Shown in pieces: positions 22,427 to 36,448 of a stretch of 64,000 nucleotides of DNA. Location of the stretch: the NCBI GenBank assembly GCA_036784855.1, contig JAZDSV010000005.1:482863-546862 (forward strand). Direction: 5' to 3'. Below the pieces are notes generated by a model that had not been told where the DNA came from, made no database searches, and saw nothing but the letters and a program-made list of their open reading frames with translations. The position numbers were made by a program, and so were the translations under genes. The stretch's first letter is position 1. Each line of letters starts with the position of its first letter. This stretch comes from Aphelidium insulamus (Eukaryota > Aphelidiomycota > Aphelidea > Aphelidiaceae).

Positions 22427-22682
22427 AGTTTAGTTTGGTTTGGCTGAGATCAATAACCCGGCCTCACTCGTACGCATGACTGTTTGAAAACTGGCTAGAG
22501 ACCGCTGAAGCGTCCATCGCCTGTTGTTGCGAACACATAAATATCGGCAGTCTTCAAGTCAATTTAATTAAATGTATGAGTAGTTATATTATTTGTATTT
22601 GTATATCGGCTTGCTGGTTAATTCGTTGTGATCATATGCTTCTGAGCTTCTGTGAGCTTCTGTGGCAGTTTGTGTTTATATC

Positions 22683-25600
22683 CTAAGAGCCCAGTACCAA
22701 GTATAGGATGGCCATGCGCACATACAATCCGTATTTGATTTGGCGGAAATACGCGGCTCGCTGATCCAAATCAACTTCGGGGTCAATTTCATTTACGCGC
22801 GGCAGCGGGTGCATCACAATCATCGAGGACTTGGCACTGTTCAGCGTCTGCGCAGTAATGCGATAGCTATCCTTCACCAGGTCATATTCTTCCGCGCTGC
22901 TGAATCGTTCCTTCTGAATCCGGGTGACGTAGAGCACATCCGTGCGGGCAATGAGCTCTGCAGACAATTCAGAGAACTCGCTTTGCCGCACGCCGGCTTT
23001 GCGCAATTCCGACTTCAACTCGGCAGGCATAGTCAGGCTGGGCGGGCTGACATAATTGATCTTGACGTCGTACAGGGCCAGCAGCTTCACCAAGCTGTGC
23101 ACGGTGCGTCCATTTTTCAAGTCACCCACAATGGTGACTGTCAAACCATTCACAGTACCCATCTCTTCGCGGATGGTGAATACATCCAGGAAGGCCTACA
23201 TGCGCGCTTATTATATTTGCACTGAATACTAATACTAAACTGCGTGCCTGAGTGGGATGCTCGCCAATTCCATCACCCGCGCTGACAACAGGCACCGGGG
23301 ATATCTTTGCAGCAGCGCTTGCGCTACCAATCGTGGGGTGTCGAATGATAATTCCATCGCAATAGGAGCCAACAGTGCGCACGGTGTCGTCCAAACTTTC
23401 GCCTTTGGCCACGGACGACGTTGTCTGGTTGACGCTTACCACCTGTCCTCCCAAGCGCAGCATTGCAGTCTCGAATGATGCCGAGGTACGAGTGGATGGC
23501 TCGTAGAAAAGGTTGCACAGCACTTTGCCGGCCAACAAACTCATGGAACCATGACGCTCGACAATGGTGTGCATTTGGTGCGCCGTATTGAAGAGCGTGT
23601 GCAACTCTGTACGGCTGAACTGACGCACCGACAAAACGTGCTGCCGGTGAAATGCGTTCTTCAACTGCCTGTACAGATAGATTTTAAGAAATCGAATATC
23701 ACGACGCAAGTCACATACTTTGGCAGTTCCGGTGCAATGGGCCGCTCGGCGCTAGATTCCCGACGCAGCAAGGTCTTCTCCAAGATTTGGACTTTCTCCA
23801 GGGCCTTATCAATGCGGCTATCGCGCTCGGATTCTTTGCTTCCAGAGTCGACCAAAAGGTTGGCAGCTTGTTTTGACAAGACAGAGAGCGAGCTGATTGC
23901 CGACGGGCTTGCCTTTCCTTCCGTAGATTGAGAGTTCGCCAAAGATGATTGCAGAATACCTGATGTCGTGCTACTCTTACTGGTTTGCACCAGTTTTCCA
24001 TGGGGCTGAATGGCTTGCACATCGTCGGATGGGACGTACAAGGCGCCATCCACAAGAACTGCCTGCTGACGAAGCACAACGCGGTTAAGTTTGCCCATCA
24101 GCTTGCGACCAGCAAACGGCGACCACCGGCAAGCGGCGGACTTGAAGCCTTCTGGTCTGACGGTGAAAGCACGGTCCACTTCAACCTCGATCAGCGTTCC
24201 TTGCTGCTCGGTGATACCTATTATGGCCATTGGGTTGGTATACAAACGCGCCACAACGTCATCAACTGTAAGTCGTTTTTGACTGACAGCTGTAAATAGC
24301 AATGGAAGAATTTCCTCAACGCCAATGTAGCGTGCATTTTCCATCTGTGTGGCAGTCAAATTTTCAGCGGCAAGCTTCCAAGGAATAGTTCCCGAAGAAA
24401 AGCAATCAATCGACGCCAAATTTTCCCAAAGAGCTTTAACATCGTCGGTTGTATGCAGGCACTTGCTGTTTGGGTAATCAATAAGTGATAGCATCATTGA
24501 ATAAACCGGCACATCGCAAGTAACGCTAACGCCGTTCTTCTTGCTTAGCGCCACCAACTCAATGTCATCGCGAGTGCAAACACCAGTAACGTGTACCGAA
24601 CGTCCATTCATGCTTGCAAGGTACAATACCGATGCCAAGTCCGAGTTGCTAGCTTCAACTACCAATAATGCCGAGGTAGGCATCGCATTGATCAAACGTG
24701 ACACTTGAGCGATTGAAAAAAGTTCTTTATCCGCGAAAGCCAAAAATATGCCGTTTGCAGACTCCATCAATCGGGATAAAGCGTCGGTGTTTACAGATGT
24801 ACCTTGCACAAGCAAGCCAAAGTCGCAAACAGAATCGCGCTCAAATTTAGACTTGACGGCGCAAAATGCTTCAACATCTGCCATCTTCGATTTGATTCCA
24901 TGCGGGCGGACTAGCATAGTAGTAAATCCCCCAGCCGCCATGGCGCGACTTGCCTCAATCGCCGAGTTTTCCCCATCATCGGTTAATGTTGGAATGAACG
25001 CTGAAATGTTGATCAGTCCCGGGAGGGTAAGAATTTTATGCGACGTCTGGCAGTCAATTTGAGAGACCTGCAGCGATTTTCGGCGCGAGAGCGCCTCCAC
25101 CAACAACTTCGCGCACTTGATGTTGGTCATGAGAGGGACAGACAAGTCTACTGCCTTGCGTCGAGACTGGTATCCCTTAGATATGTAACTTGCCGGCCGA
25201 CGGTAACGATTGTTTGAGGGCAGATTGATGTAGATGTCAATCATGTTGTTCTCCAAGTGCTGGTCCAAACTATATTCTGCTTTTTGATCACCATTTTCGA
25301 TAGTCTCGAGAAGCTTCACTGGCAATCCATGCTCCGCAATGAAATCAGCAGTACCTGCCGTGGCAAACAGACAGAAGCCCATTTCAACCAGCTTGCGCAC
25401 AGATGGCAAAAACTCATGCTTGCCTTTGAATGATCCAATGGAAAGCAGGATGTTCTTCTTTGGCAAAATGAAGCCAGTAGAAAGCAGGGCCTTTAGATAT
25501 GCTTCGTACTTGTCGCGACCGAAGCAAGCAACCTCTCCCGTCGATGCCATCTCCACTCCAAGCACAGGATCAGCACCGCTCAGTCTGCCGAAACTAAATT

Positions 25601-28600
25601 GTGGCACCTTTACGCAGACGTAATCCTTCTCGGTGGCAAGTGATGCGGGATACGAATCAAAGGGCATTTCTATCATGGCTTTTGTAGCCATTTCGATCAT
25701 GTCCACACCTACAACTTTGGAGACAAATGGGAATGAACGGGATGCTCGAAGGTTGCACTCGATCACTTTGATCTCGTTAGACTTGGCGATGAACTGGATA
25801 TTCATAGGTCCAGTGACATTCAGGGCATTGGCGATTTTCTTAATGGTTAGCTTAACTGATAAAGTCCTATGGCTGCATTATACTTGCCTGTGTGGCGATA
25901 ATTATCTTCTTAACGGTTTCAGGTTCTAAATCTTGCGGCGGCAACACCAGAGTAGCATCACCAGAGTGCACGCCAGCATTCTCCACGTGCTCGCTAATGA
26001 CATGGAACACTAAGGTACCATTCTTTGCCACGGCATCCATCTCAATTTCTTTCGCCTCCTCAATGAATTTGGAGATGACAACCGGGTGCTCTTGAGACAC
26101 TGCAACTGCCTGTAGCAAATAGCTCTCCAGATCCTCCGCCGAGTACACCACATTCATGGCCGCGCCGCTCAAAACATACGACGGACGGACCAGCACTGGA
26201 AATCCAACGCTATCACAGAAAGCGCGAGCGTCGTGCAAGTTTGTCAACTCTTTCCAGCGCGGCTGATCAACACCAATAGTGTCGCACATTCGCGAAAACT
26301 TGTAGCGGTTTTCCGCGCCATCAATTTGTTCAGGACTGGTGCCGTATATGTTGACATTCTGGCGGTGCAATGCAAGCGCAATGTTATTGGGAGTTTGACC
26401 GCCCATGGATACGAAAACACCCGAGCTGCCTTCCGTCTCGTAGATGTCCATGACGCTTTCAAGAGTGATATTTTCAAAGTACAGCCTATCCACCTCGTCA
26501 TAGTCTGTGCTTACGGTTTCGGGGTTGTAATTCACCATGATAGTTTTGACGCCGTTGTCGCGCAATGTTCGCACTGTTCTTACAGCGCACCAGTCAAATT
26601 CAACCGACGATCCAATGCGGTATACGCCACTGCCAAGCACCATGGCTCCGTGCTCGCCAAACTCCAAATCGTTTTCGCTGGCATTGTAAGTCAAATACAG
26701 GTAGTTTGTGTTTGAAGGAAACTCGGCAGCAACTGTGTCGATTTGTTTCACGAAGGGAGTAATGTTGAGTTCTTTGCGAGTTTTTCTCACAGCAAGCTCC
26801 GACGTGGCAAGCAATTTGCCCAGATGCTTGTCCGAAAATCCCAACTGCTTCGCCTGCTTTAGAAGTATTGGGGCCAAAGGCTGGCCGCTGAACGATCTGT
26901 ATGAATGATTAGACGCTTATGCTTAGCATGCTATAAGCGCATACCTAATTTTCTTCTCAAGATCAGAGATGTACTTCAGCTTGTTCAAGAACCATCGATC
27001 AATCTTGGTGAGATTGTGCAGCTCATCGACGGAGTACTTTCCGCTTGAAAATGCGGTTGCAAGCGCAAACAATCGTTGGTCGGAGGGATTTTTTAGCTCC
27101 TCTTCCAAGTCTTTAAATTTGATATAGTCGACCTGCACGAATGAATGCAACGTTTTTAGTCATTAGCATATTAACCTCTGTGAAACCCAGAAAACTGCCG
27201 TCAATTGCACGGATGGCTTTCTGCATGGTCTCTTCAAAGTTTCTGCCGATCGCCATGACCTCACCCACAGACTTCATTGCGGATCCAACCTTTGTGGAAA
27301 CACGACTAAATTTTTTCAAATCCCATCGAGGAATCTTGACCACAACATAGTCTAAACTTGGCTCGAAGCAAGCGCTAGTAGATTTGGTTACTGCGTTAGT
27401 CAGGTCGCTGAGTGGAATGTTGAGGCCCAATTTCGCAGCGATGAAAGCAAGTGGATATCCAGTAGCCTTGCTGGCAAGCGCAGAGCTTCGCGACAAACGA
27501 GCATTAACCTCGATGATACAGTATTCTTTTGAGTCGGGATTCAGCGCATACTGGATATTGCATTCGCCCACAACTCCCAGATGGCGGATAACATTTACAG
27601 CAGTGTCACGCAACATGTTATAGTCCTCGTCTGACAGAGTTTGCGACGGGGCAACCACGATCGAATCTCCCGTGTGGATTCCGAGCGGGTCGAAATTCTA
27701 CGGAAGGTTAGTGCAATCACTGGCAATGTCCTATTTACTTGCCTCCATATTGCAGACAGTGATGCAGTTGTCATTGATATCGCGAACCACTTCGTACTCA
27801 ATCTCTTTCCAGCCCTTCATGCTTCGTTCAACCAGGACCTGAGGGCTCACGGAAAAAGCTTTCGCGCACAATTCTTTCAACTCGGCTTCATTAACAGCAA
27901 AACCGCTGCCCAGACCGCCCAGAGCGTACGCTGCGCGCGCAATCACAGGATACCCAATTCGCTTGGCTGCTTCCAGCGCCTCCGTTACATTAGTCGCACT
28001 ACTAGATTCAGCGCACTTCTCATTAATTTCAGCCATCTTTCTGGCAAACAATTCACGGTCTTCGGTCACGATCACAGTCTGAATGGGAGTACCAAGCACG
28101 CGAACGCCCAAGTCTGCGAATTCGTCAATCATCTTGACACCCACGTTGAGCGCGGTCTGTCCGCCAAACGAAACGTAGATTCCGTCCGGCTGTTCGTATT
28201 TGATGACCTTTCTTACAAAATCCGGTGTAACGGGTAAGAAGTAGACCTTGTCAGCGAGACCCTTGGACGTCTGGATAGTGGCAATATTTGGGTTGATCAA
28301 AACGGTGTAAATACCCTCTTCCTTCAACGCTTTGATTGCCTGCGCAAGCAAACCGTTTTACAAAGGCGCAAGGTGCAAATATGATAAGAGTACCTGAGAT
28401 CCCGAGTAGTCGAACTCTCCAGCCTGCCCAATGCTGAGACCACCACTTCCCAAGATCAGAACCTTATTGACACTGACACGGCTAGGCTGGCAGACGATCT
28501 TTGGCGGCGGAATCGCAACTAGCTCACCGCTCTGATCACACGCCATAACCACATCAATGAACTTTTGGAACAAGTAGGATGTATCACGGGGACCCGGATT

Positions 28601-30072
28601 CGCCTCGGGATGAAATTGAACAGAGAAATACGGCAGAGACTTGTGCACAATTCCCTCATTCGATGCATCGTTGGCGTTGACGAACAGCTCTTGCCACTCT
28701 GCAGGCAGCGAGCTGGCGTCGACAGCAAACCCATGATTCTGCGAGGTAATATAGCAGCGACCAGATAGCATGTCCGTGCAAGGAATATTGTGGCCACGAT
28801 TTCCGTACTTCATCTTTTTAGTCGTAGCACCAGCTGCCAAAGCCATGAGCTGGTGTCCCAAACAAATGCCAAAGACCGGCTTTGACTTTCGCTGCAACGT
28901 CACACGCAAACGATCAATCACAATTCCGCACATGGTCGGATCACCAGGACCGTTGCTGACAACGGTAGTGAGCAGACGTAAAAAATTGACAAATTAACAT
29001 TAGTGACACACCTCACAAATAAGCCGTCGAAGTCAGTCTCTTTCGTAAAGTCAAAATCCCATGGCACCACTTTGACATCGACGCCGCGCGAGGTGAATGA
29101 CCGAACTTGGTTAAATTTCATTCCCACATCCAACATGAGAATGCGGTAGGTTACTCCGTTTGCATTGCGTTGCTCGGTGCCAGCGTCAGCCTTGAAGTAC
29201 AGAACCTCCTTGGTCGACACTGCATCATCATCCATTAATTGGACTTTATGAATATCGCCTCCACAGACCTTTGGCGACCAAGTTCTCCGCATTTGGATCA
29301 CTGAATTCGATCGGTGCCAACGACGCGACAAACGCTTCGGGAGAGTAACTTTCCGACATGAGGTCCTTTGGCGAAATCGGCCCATCGCTCGGAAACTGAA
29401 CCTTGCCCAGCATTACACCGCTAGTGCGGATCTTCTTTGTCAGAGCTCTGGTATCAATTCCGTACAGAGCCGGCACCCCCGCTTGTGTGAGCCAGGTCGA
29501 TAGAGACGATTTGGCCAAATAGTGCGAGAAATCGTCAGAGTATCGGCCCACGATGAGTGCTGCAATGTGGATATTATTGGATTCAAAGTGCGCAGGCAAA
29601 GCTTCCAACTTGACACTCATTGCAGCAGTTTCATCGTCCGAGGGCACACCGTAGTTGCCAACTAGCGGGAACGTCAACACCAAGATTTGGCCAGAGTAAG
29701 AAGGATCCGTCAGTGACTCCACATAGCCAACCATGCCTGCACAATTAGCTCCAATAATCGGCACGCCATCAATGCACACCCACCGGTCTGAAAGACGCAC
29801 TCGCCGGCAATGGCACGCTCTGCACCAAACGAAATGCCCTGAACTACCGTGCCGTCCTGCAGCGATAGCGCCCCAATACGCGCCTGATCCATGTTGGCTG
29901 CGGGCAACGAGGCCGGCTCCAGCAACGTGACTCCACCGGCGGCCATACTCGACACGGACACCGGCGAGACGACAGCGGTGGTGGACTTGGTGGCGGGTGC
30001 AGTTGCAGTGGCGTTTGCGGTGTCGACGGTGTCGCGCGCGTTTGCCATTTCCGTTGACGCGTCAGTTGACAT
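22683..30072 (-). CDS. CAD: CAD/Ura2 multifunctional pyrimidine protein with inactive dihydroorotase domain
   Basis: Eleven exons: 30072-29784, 29736-29269, 29219-29012, 28955-28394, 28339-27743, 27697-27176, 27132-26945, 26896-25888, 25838-23719, 23668-23248, 23195-22683; 2298 codons. Order: glutamine amidotransferase (nucleophile in GICLGHQ, HPEA), carbamoyl phosphate synthetase halves, dihydroorotase-like domain, linker, aspartate transcarbamoylase ([24 protein letters not shown]). It makes carbamoyl aspartate, the first steps of de novo UMP synthesis. The dihydroorotase region aligns to the end, but the metal-binding HxH, later His residues and the DHAPH motif are replaced ([14 protein letters not shown]), so it should be inactive, as in fungal Ura2. 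A separate dihydroorotase is then needed. Three introns start with GC (at 27742, 25887, 23247). Confidence 0.95.
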
Positions 30073-30364
30073 TCGCGTTTCGGTTCGGTTCGGTCTTTGT
30101 GCGGCGCAGCGCGGCAGGCTGCGGCGAACAATCGGATTGCATGACGACGTTTCCCACGCTTCGTTCCTTTACCGCACATGCTGCAAGTCCTTGACTGCCA
30201 AAGTTCGTCGCAATTATCAGAGGTTTATTGAAGAAGTCAGTCCTCGATTTCTTTGAGAAAACGAGTCCTCATTTCATTTTCCCCTTCTGTAATATGCTGA
30301 GCCAAACACATTTACGACGACAATGAACTACAATTTAAACAGCGCACACATACTTTGGACATCT

Positions 30365-32462
30365 CTATTGACTGTTTTGTGCTTGAGGGAGCCGGCGCTG
30401 TATGTTGCGACGGACTTTGCGCGCAGAGTGTCCAATTGGGCCATCAGAGCGGTGGGACTCAGCATACGGTCCCACCGGCAGGCTTGGATCTTGCCAAAGC
30501 ATAAACTGAGGTATTTCCACCTGTGAGCGAAGCAGCAAATCAACGGATTGCAGCTGCTCATGCGACAAAGGTGTGATCAGGTAAAACCCCCGATCGCAAT
30601 AATCGTCTCGGTAGCGCGGCAGTGGATCGACGGCCCTGACAATGCCAACACCGGAGCACTTGTACGAGCTAGAGTTTTCCTTTCCGTGCGTGGCCAATCC
30701 AACCATATTCGCGTTCATCAGGTAGATCAATTCGCGGTAGTTCAGGCGCGTATGTGGATCTCGCCCCGACACTGCACTGAAGGGAGCAAAGTGGGGCACG
30801 GCAGACGTAATCGGAGTGAAGCGCCACGCTTTCACACTTGGGCACATTAGCGGTTCCGTGGGAGATTGAATATCGGCAGGAATCTCTGTTTGCATAAAGT
30901 ACGACAGCGTGGACAGGTGGCGACTATCAGGTGCGGACATGCGAGGCCTGCATCACTCATATGAGCTGCTATGGTATTTGGAATACAGTCACTCTTTTAA
31001 ATACCTCAGAAATGATGGGTCACCATCGACGGAATTGACCAAGTAAACGGCGGGGCGCCAGCGACTTAGATCAGTCAGGGTAACGTGTGGTCCGCGTAAT
31101 GACTGCCACCTTCCATACACACGATTCAGCAGACCAATGTCGAATAGATCAGGCAAATTCTTTTCCAGCGCCGACCTGCCAGTCGCCGCTCCATTGTGCA
31201 TCTGAACAATGTGTGAGGGCCTGGCCAGCTGCATGGTCTGCATGAGCAGATCCAGACCAAAGTTCTTGATCCATCCCATGGAATTGATAATCAAAGGTAC
31301 ACCGAGAGGGCGTAGAGTGCGCTCGTATTCATTCCAAGCGCCCACAATGCACCGCAAATAATGGCCGGGATTGTGGTCGGCAGATTTTGCCCCGTAAAAG
31401 AATAGCCCGTTGGGTGCAGGTGCTCCAGCTGCAGAGTTCTCGCTGGCACTTCTTGGCACCCCTTCCATATGGGTGAATGGCGGGCCAAGAAGTGGCGACG
31501 AGACAGTGACCAGCGATACAAAGCCAGACACGGTGAACTCGCACTGGCCAATGTCACAGTCAAGAAAGGCGACCAGCGAATGATGTGCCAGAAGGCGATT
31601 GATTGCGTACCGAGCGAATGTGGACTTGCCCATTCCTTTGGAGCCGCATACGCACAGCACTGGCGCCAAGCGACTATCGCAGTTGCCCACATTGGCACCG
31701 ACATCGTCCATCACGCCGTGCCAGTCCTGACCGAGCCTGATGGCAGAGAGCTGCGCAGTGGGGTGCATAATCGGGTTGAATGACGCGATACCAAAGAGCT
31801 GATCGACGCCAGGGGGTGGAAACACATTGTACGGACTGTGGACGGCTTGCATCCCGTCCAGACCATCCCATGACATGTCGCGGAGCAGCAGTATCACGGG
31901 AAATGCCGACAGAAACTGATCGTCCAGCGGCAAGCGCTGCTGCCACTCCAGCGCCGCCGGAGACGGCACGGAACCGTCATGGGGCACAGCATCGATGCAA
32001 AGCAGTCCATGCGACGACGGGGAGTAGCACGGGCGAAATATTGCTTCGGGGTGCGCCGCCGACGCCACATAGCCCATGATATGCACGGCGCCTTTGAGCG
32101 GCAGCACCAGGACGCGTCCATGAAAGCAAATGCTCTCCCGCACATCCATGGCCACTGCACACATGCCACCACTCAGCCGAACAATTTTGTTGACGGATGT
32201 CGATGGACACTGCGGCGAGAATCGCGATACACATTGCGGGTCCCTGAATATCATGCGTGAGTAGGTCCGTGTGCAGATTGCTGTCAACGAACGTTCGTTC
32301 CGGGTACGGCGCGGCGCCGCCAAGACTAGTGGAATGCATATCTGTGGCACCATCAAGTGAATGCCGCCGGCCTTCCAAGGCAGTGTCGGTGCCAGGCGGC
32401 ATACTACTCCGTGCCGTGGATATCTTTCTCGCGCGCAGAGCCGCAAACTGATTTTCACCCAT
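30365..32462 (-). CDS. NOL9: Polynucleotide 5'-hydroxyl kinase Grc3/NOL9
   Basis: Three exons, about 32462-32233, 32171-31005 and 30947-30365, 659 codons. The kinase domain has Walker A GSKGMGKS, then LDCDIGQCEFTVSGFVSL and INSMGWIKNFGLDLL, the Clp1/Grc3 P-loop kinase pattern. The N-terminal beta-rich part and C-terminal domain match Grc3 in length. Grc3/NOL9 phosphorylates the 5' end of rRNA intermediates after ITS2 cleavage, in the nucleolus. The first intron junction is the least certain (61 nt, donor GTGTAT, acceptor CTGAG); it restores frame. The gene lies upstream of CAD on the same strand with 292 bp between. Confidence 0.85.
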
Positions 32463-32870
32463 TTTCAATGCGGTTAAGAAGTCCTCCTACTGGTGGTTTC
32501 CGCTAACTTATTTTCCGTTCTACTATTGGATGGACCAGAAAGAGTTGCATATTTCGCAGCTTCAGTGGTACTTACGTAGACAAGAAAACTTTCTTTTGCC
32601 ATTGAAAGATAATGAATAGAATCAGATATGTACTATCGTTGCAATTTCACAGAAAAATTGCATTTGGCTTCTCTCTATTGTCCGTCAATGTTGTTCAACG
32701 CATTGATACAACGTAGATTTTAAGTGAAGGTACTACATGGCACGATTATGCGCTAGTCCTATGTAGTAGTTTGGAAAAGATTCAATTGCAGACACCAAAC
32801 TGAGAAGAGGTCCAGAGGGGTCAACAAGGCACCTACGTCTGGCCAACAACTAGTCCAACTAGCAACACAA
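32463..32870. other. Intergenic stretch, no gene seen
   Basis: About 400 bp upstream of the Grc3 gene and before the tandem repeats. No ORF of note, and no RNA gene was seen. It likely holds the Grc3 promoter. Confidence 0.45.
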
Positions 32871-33255
32871 GCACCACCCACACACAGCACTACTTACTTG
32901 CCATGTACACAAATGTGTACTTGGCAATAAAATAAAATTTAAGATAAGTAGTTGAAGATCAAGCATGGCGCCATTAATGAAGGCTCTAATCACACACACA
33001 CACACACACAACACACACCATACTAGCACTACTTATTTGCCAAGTACACACTTGTGCTGTAAGGTAGTGAAGATCAAGCCTGGCGTTATTTATTACAGCA
33101 AACGTCATATCACACGCACACACACACACCATACTAGCACTACTTATTTGCCAAGTACACATTTGCCTTACACCACAAGTGTAAGGTATTGTAATCAAGC
33201 ATTGCGCCATTTATAACAGCAAATATCTTGAAGGCTTGAAGGCTTAATATCACAC
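32871..33255. repeat. Three diverged ~110-125 bp tandem repeats separated by CA tracts
   Basis: Three copies (about 32876-32998, 33011-33118, 33124-33255). Each begins with CACTACTTATTTGCC[A]AGTACACA or a close variant and continues with GAAGATCAAGCxTGGCG (less conserved in the third). The latter two go on with ATTxATxACAGCAAA. CA/CACG microsatellites join them. Copies 2 and 3 are closer to each other than to copy 1. They lie just upstream of the PKA regulatory subunit gene and may act as promoter sequence or be a degenerate minisatellite. Confidence 0.75.
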
Positions 33256-33414
33256 ACACAGAACACAATCGGCCCAACAAACACCGACCAGTCGCTGCGC
33301 TTGTTTACCAGCGCTACAGCCACACAGTTACACACACCCGCACACCCGTACACACGCACACTGTACATCAACTTACAACACACACACGCACACACAACAG
33401 CCTCTTCGAGCACA

Positions 33415-34684
33415 ATGTCTTCCGCCGTGGCCGCCACCGCCGCACCCAAGGCCACATTCGACAAGCCCCGCGAGGACACCGACAACGCTTCAAACAGCAG
33501 TAACGATACCTCTAGCCACGCCTCCAGCGACCAGGATGACACTCTGGCGCCGCCACCAGTGTTCCCGCCACCCGGCGCCAACCGCGGCCGCCGCACCTCT
33601 GTCTCGGCCGAGTCGATGGCGCCGTCCACGGAAGAGACCGCCGTGGAGCGTATCGTCATTCCCAAGGCCGCGGAGCAGCGACAGCGTATCCAGCAGGCAA
33701 TCGGCAACAACTTTCTCTTCCGCAACCTGGACGAGGAGCAGTACAAGGACGTGGTGGACGCCATGGCCGAGAAGAAGGTGCACAAGGGTGAGGAAGTCAT
33801 CAGACAGGGCGGCGTGGGTGACTTTTTCTACATTGTCGAAGTGGGGCAGCTGGATGTGCTGGTGAGCCGTGGCGGTGCCCCAGCCGTCAAGGTTACCGAC
33901 TACACGGCCGGCGGCAGTTTCGGTGAGCTTGCACTCATGTACAATGCGCCCCGTGCCGCCACCATTGTGGCCACCACCGACTGCACTCTGTGGGCTCTGG
34001 ACCGTGTCACCTTCCGTCGAATTCTCATGGACAGCACGGCTCGCAAGCGCCGAATGTACGAGTCCTTTCTCGAGGAGGTGCCACTGCTCCGCTCGCTGGA
34101 GCCGTATGAGCGCCACAAGATTGCCGACGCCCTGGAGTCTGTCACATTCAATGACGGCGAGGTTGTCATCAAGCAGGGCGACGCTGGCAACAACTTTTTC
34201 ATCATTGAGATGGGCGAGGCGCGCATTCTGCAAAAGGACGAGGCTGGCGTGGAACACGAGTTCAACAAGATTGGCAAGGGCGACTATTTCGGCGGTGCGT
34301 GTGGACTTGTTGATGTACTTTTATTATGTCCCATTGTTGTAACGCACTCACTGCTGTATCAAACATTTAACACTTTCTGGATCATCATTCAATTTCGTAT
34401 TCTCATTTACTACTCACAGAGCTGGCGCTGTTGAGCAATAAGCCACGTGCGGCCACGATTATTGCCAGTGGCAAGTTGAAGTGTGCCACTCTGGGCAAGA
34501 AGGCATTCGACCGCCTGCTCGGCCCGGCCCTCGACATTATCAAGCGCAACACATCCAACTACAAGGCACTGACCCGTCGAAAGTCCATTCAAGGTTTGTA
34601 CATATAGATGTATGCAGCATTCTTATAACATACATATAATTAGAAATGGTGGACAAGATCGAGTCGGGCGTGTCGCAGATGTGA
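33415..34684 (+). CDS. cAMP-dependent protein kinase regulatory subunit
   Basis: Three exons, 33415-34294, 34420-34593, 34644-34684, 364 codons. The inhibitory site is RGRRTSV at residues 57-63, with Ser at the phospho-acceptor position, as in type II subunits. Two cyclic-nucleotide-binding domains follow; their phosphate-binding cassettes are FGELALMYNAPRAATIV and, across the first intron, FGELALLSNKPRAATII. The protein binds and inhibits the PKA catalytic subunit until cAMP rises. The usual N-terminal docking/dimerisation helices are not visible; the first 50 residues are Ala/Ser/Asp-rich and low-complexity. No upstream in-frame ATG exists in the continuous sequence, although a missed 5' exon cannot be ruled out. 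Confidence 0.93.
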
Positions 34685-34717
34685 TGCTGACGTTTATTGC
34701 AGACTTGTTTGCCGCCG

Positions 34718-36284
<1,567 letters not shown>

Positions 36285-36448
36285 GAGGCCGAAATTTTTG
36301 TTTTTCAGTCCTACTGTCTCTCTGTTTTCTCTGTCCGCGCGCCTGTCCGCGCTGTCCGCTCGCTCTTCTCGGCGTCCTACTTGCTCGCCGGCAGTCTATC
36401 CTCGCTCGCTCCGTCTGTGTACATATACATACTACTACGGAGTATCAT

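Noticed and set aside
32990-33260. Spaced repeats as a CRISPR array
   Set aside because: Only three diverged units of more than 100 bp with CA microsatellites, in a eukaryotic nuclear sequence. There are no constant-length spacers.
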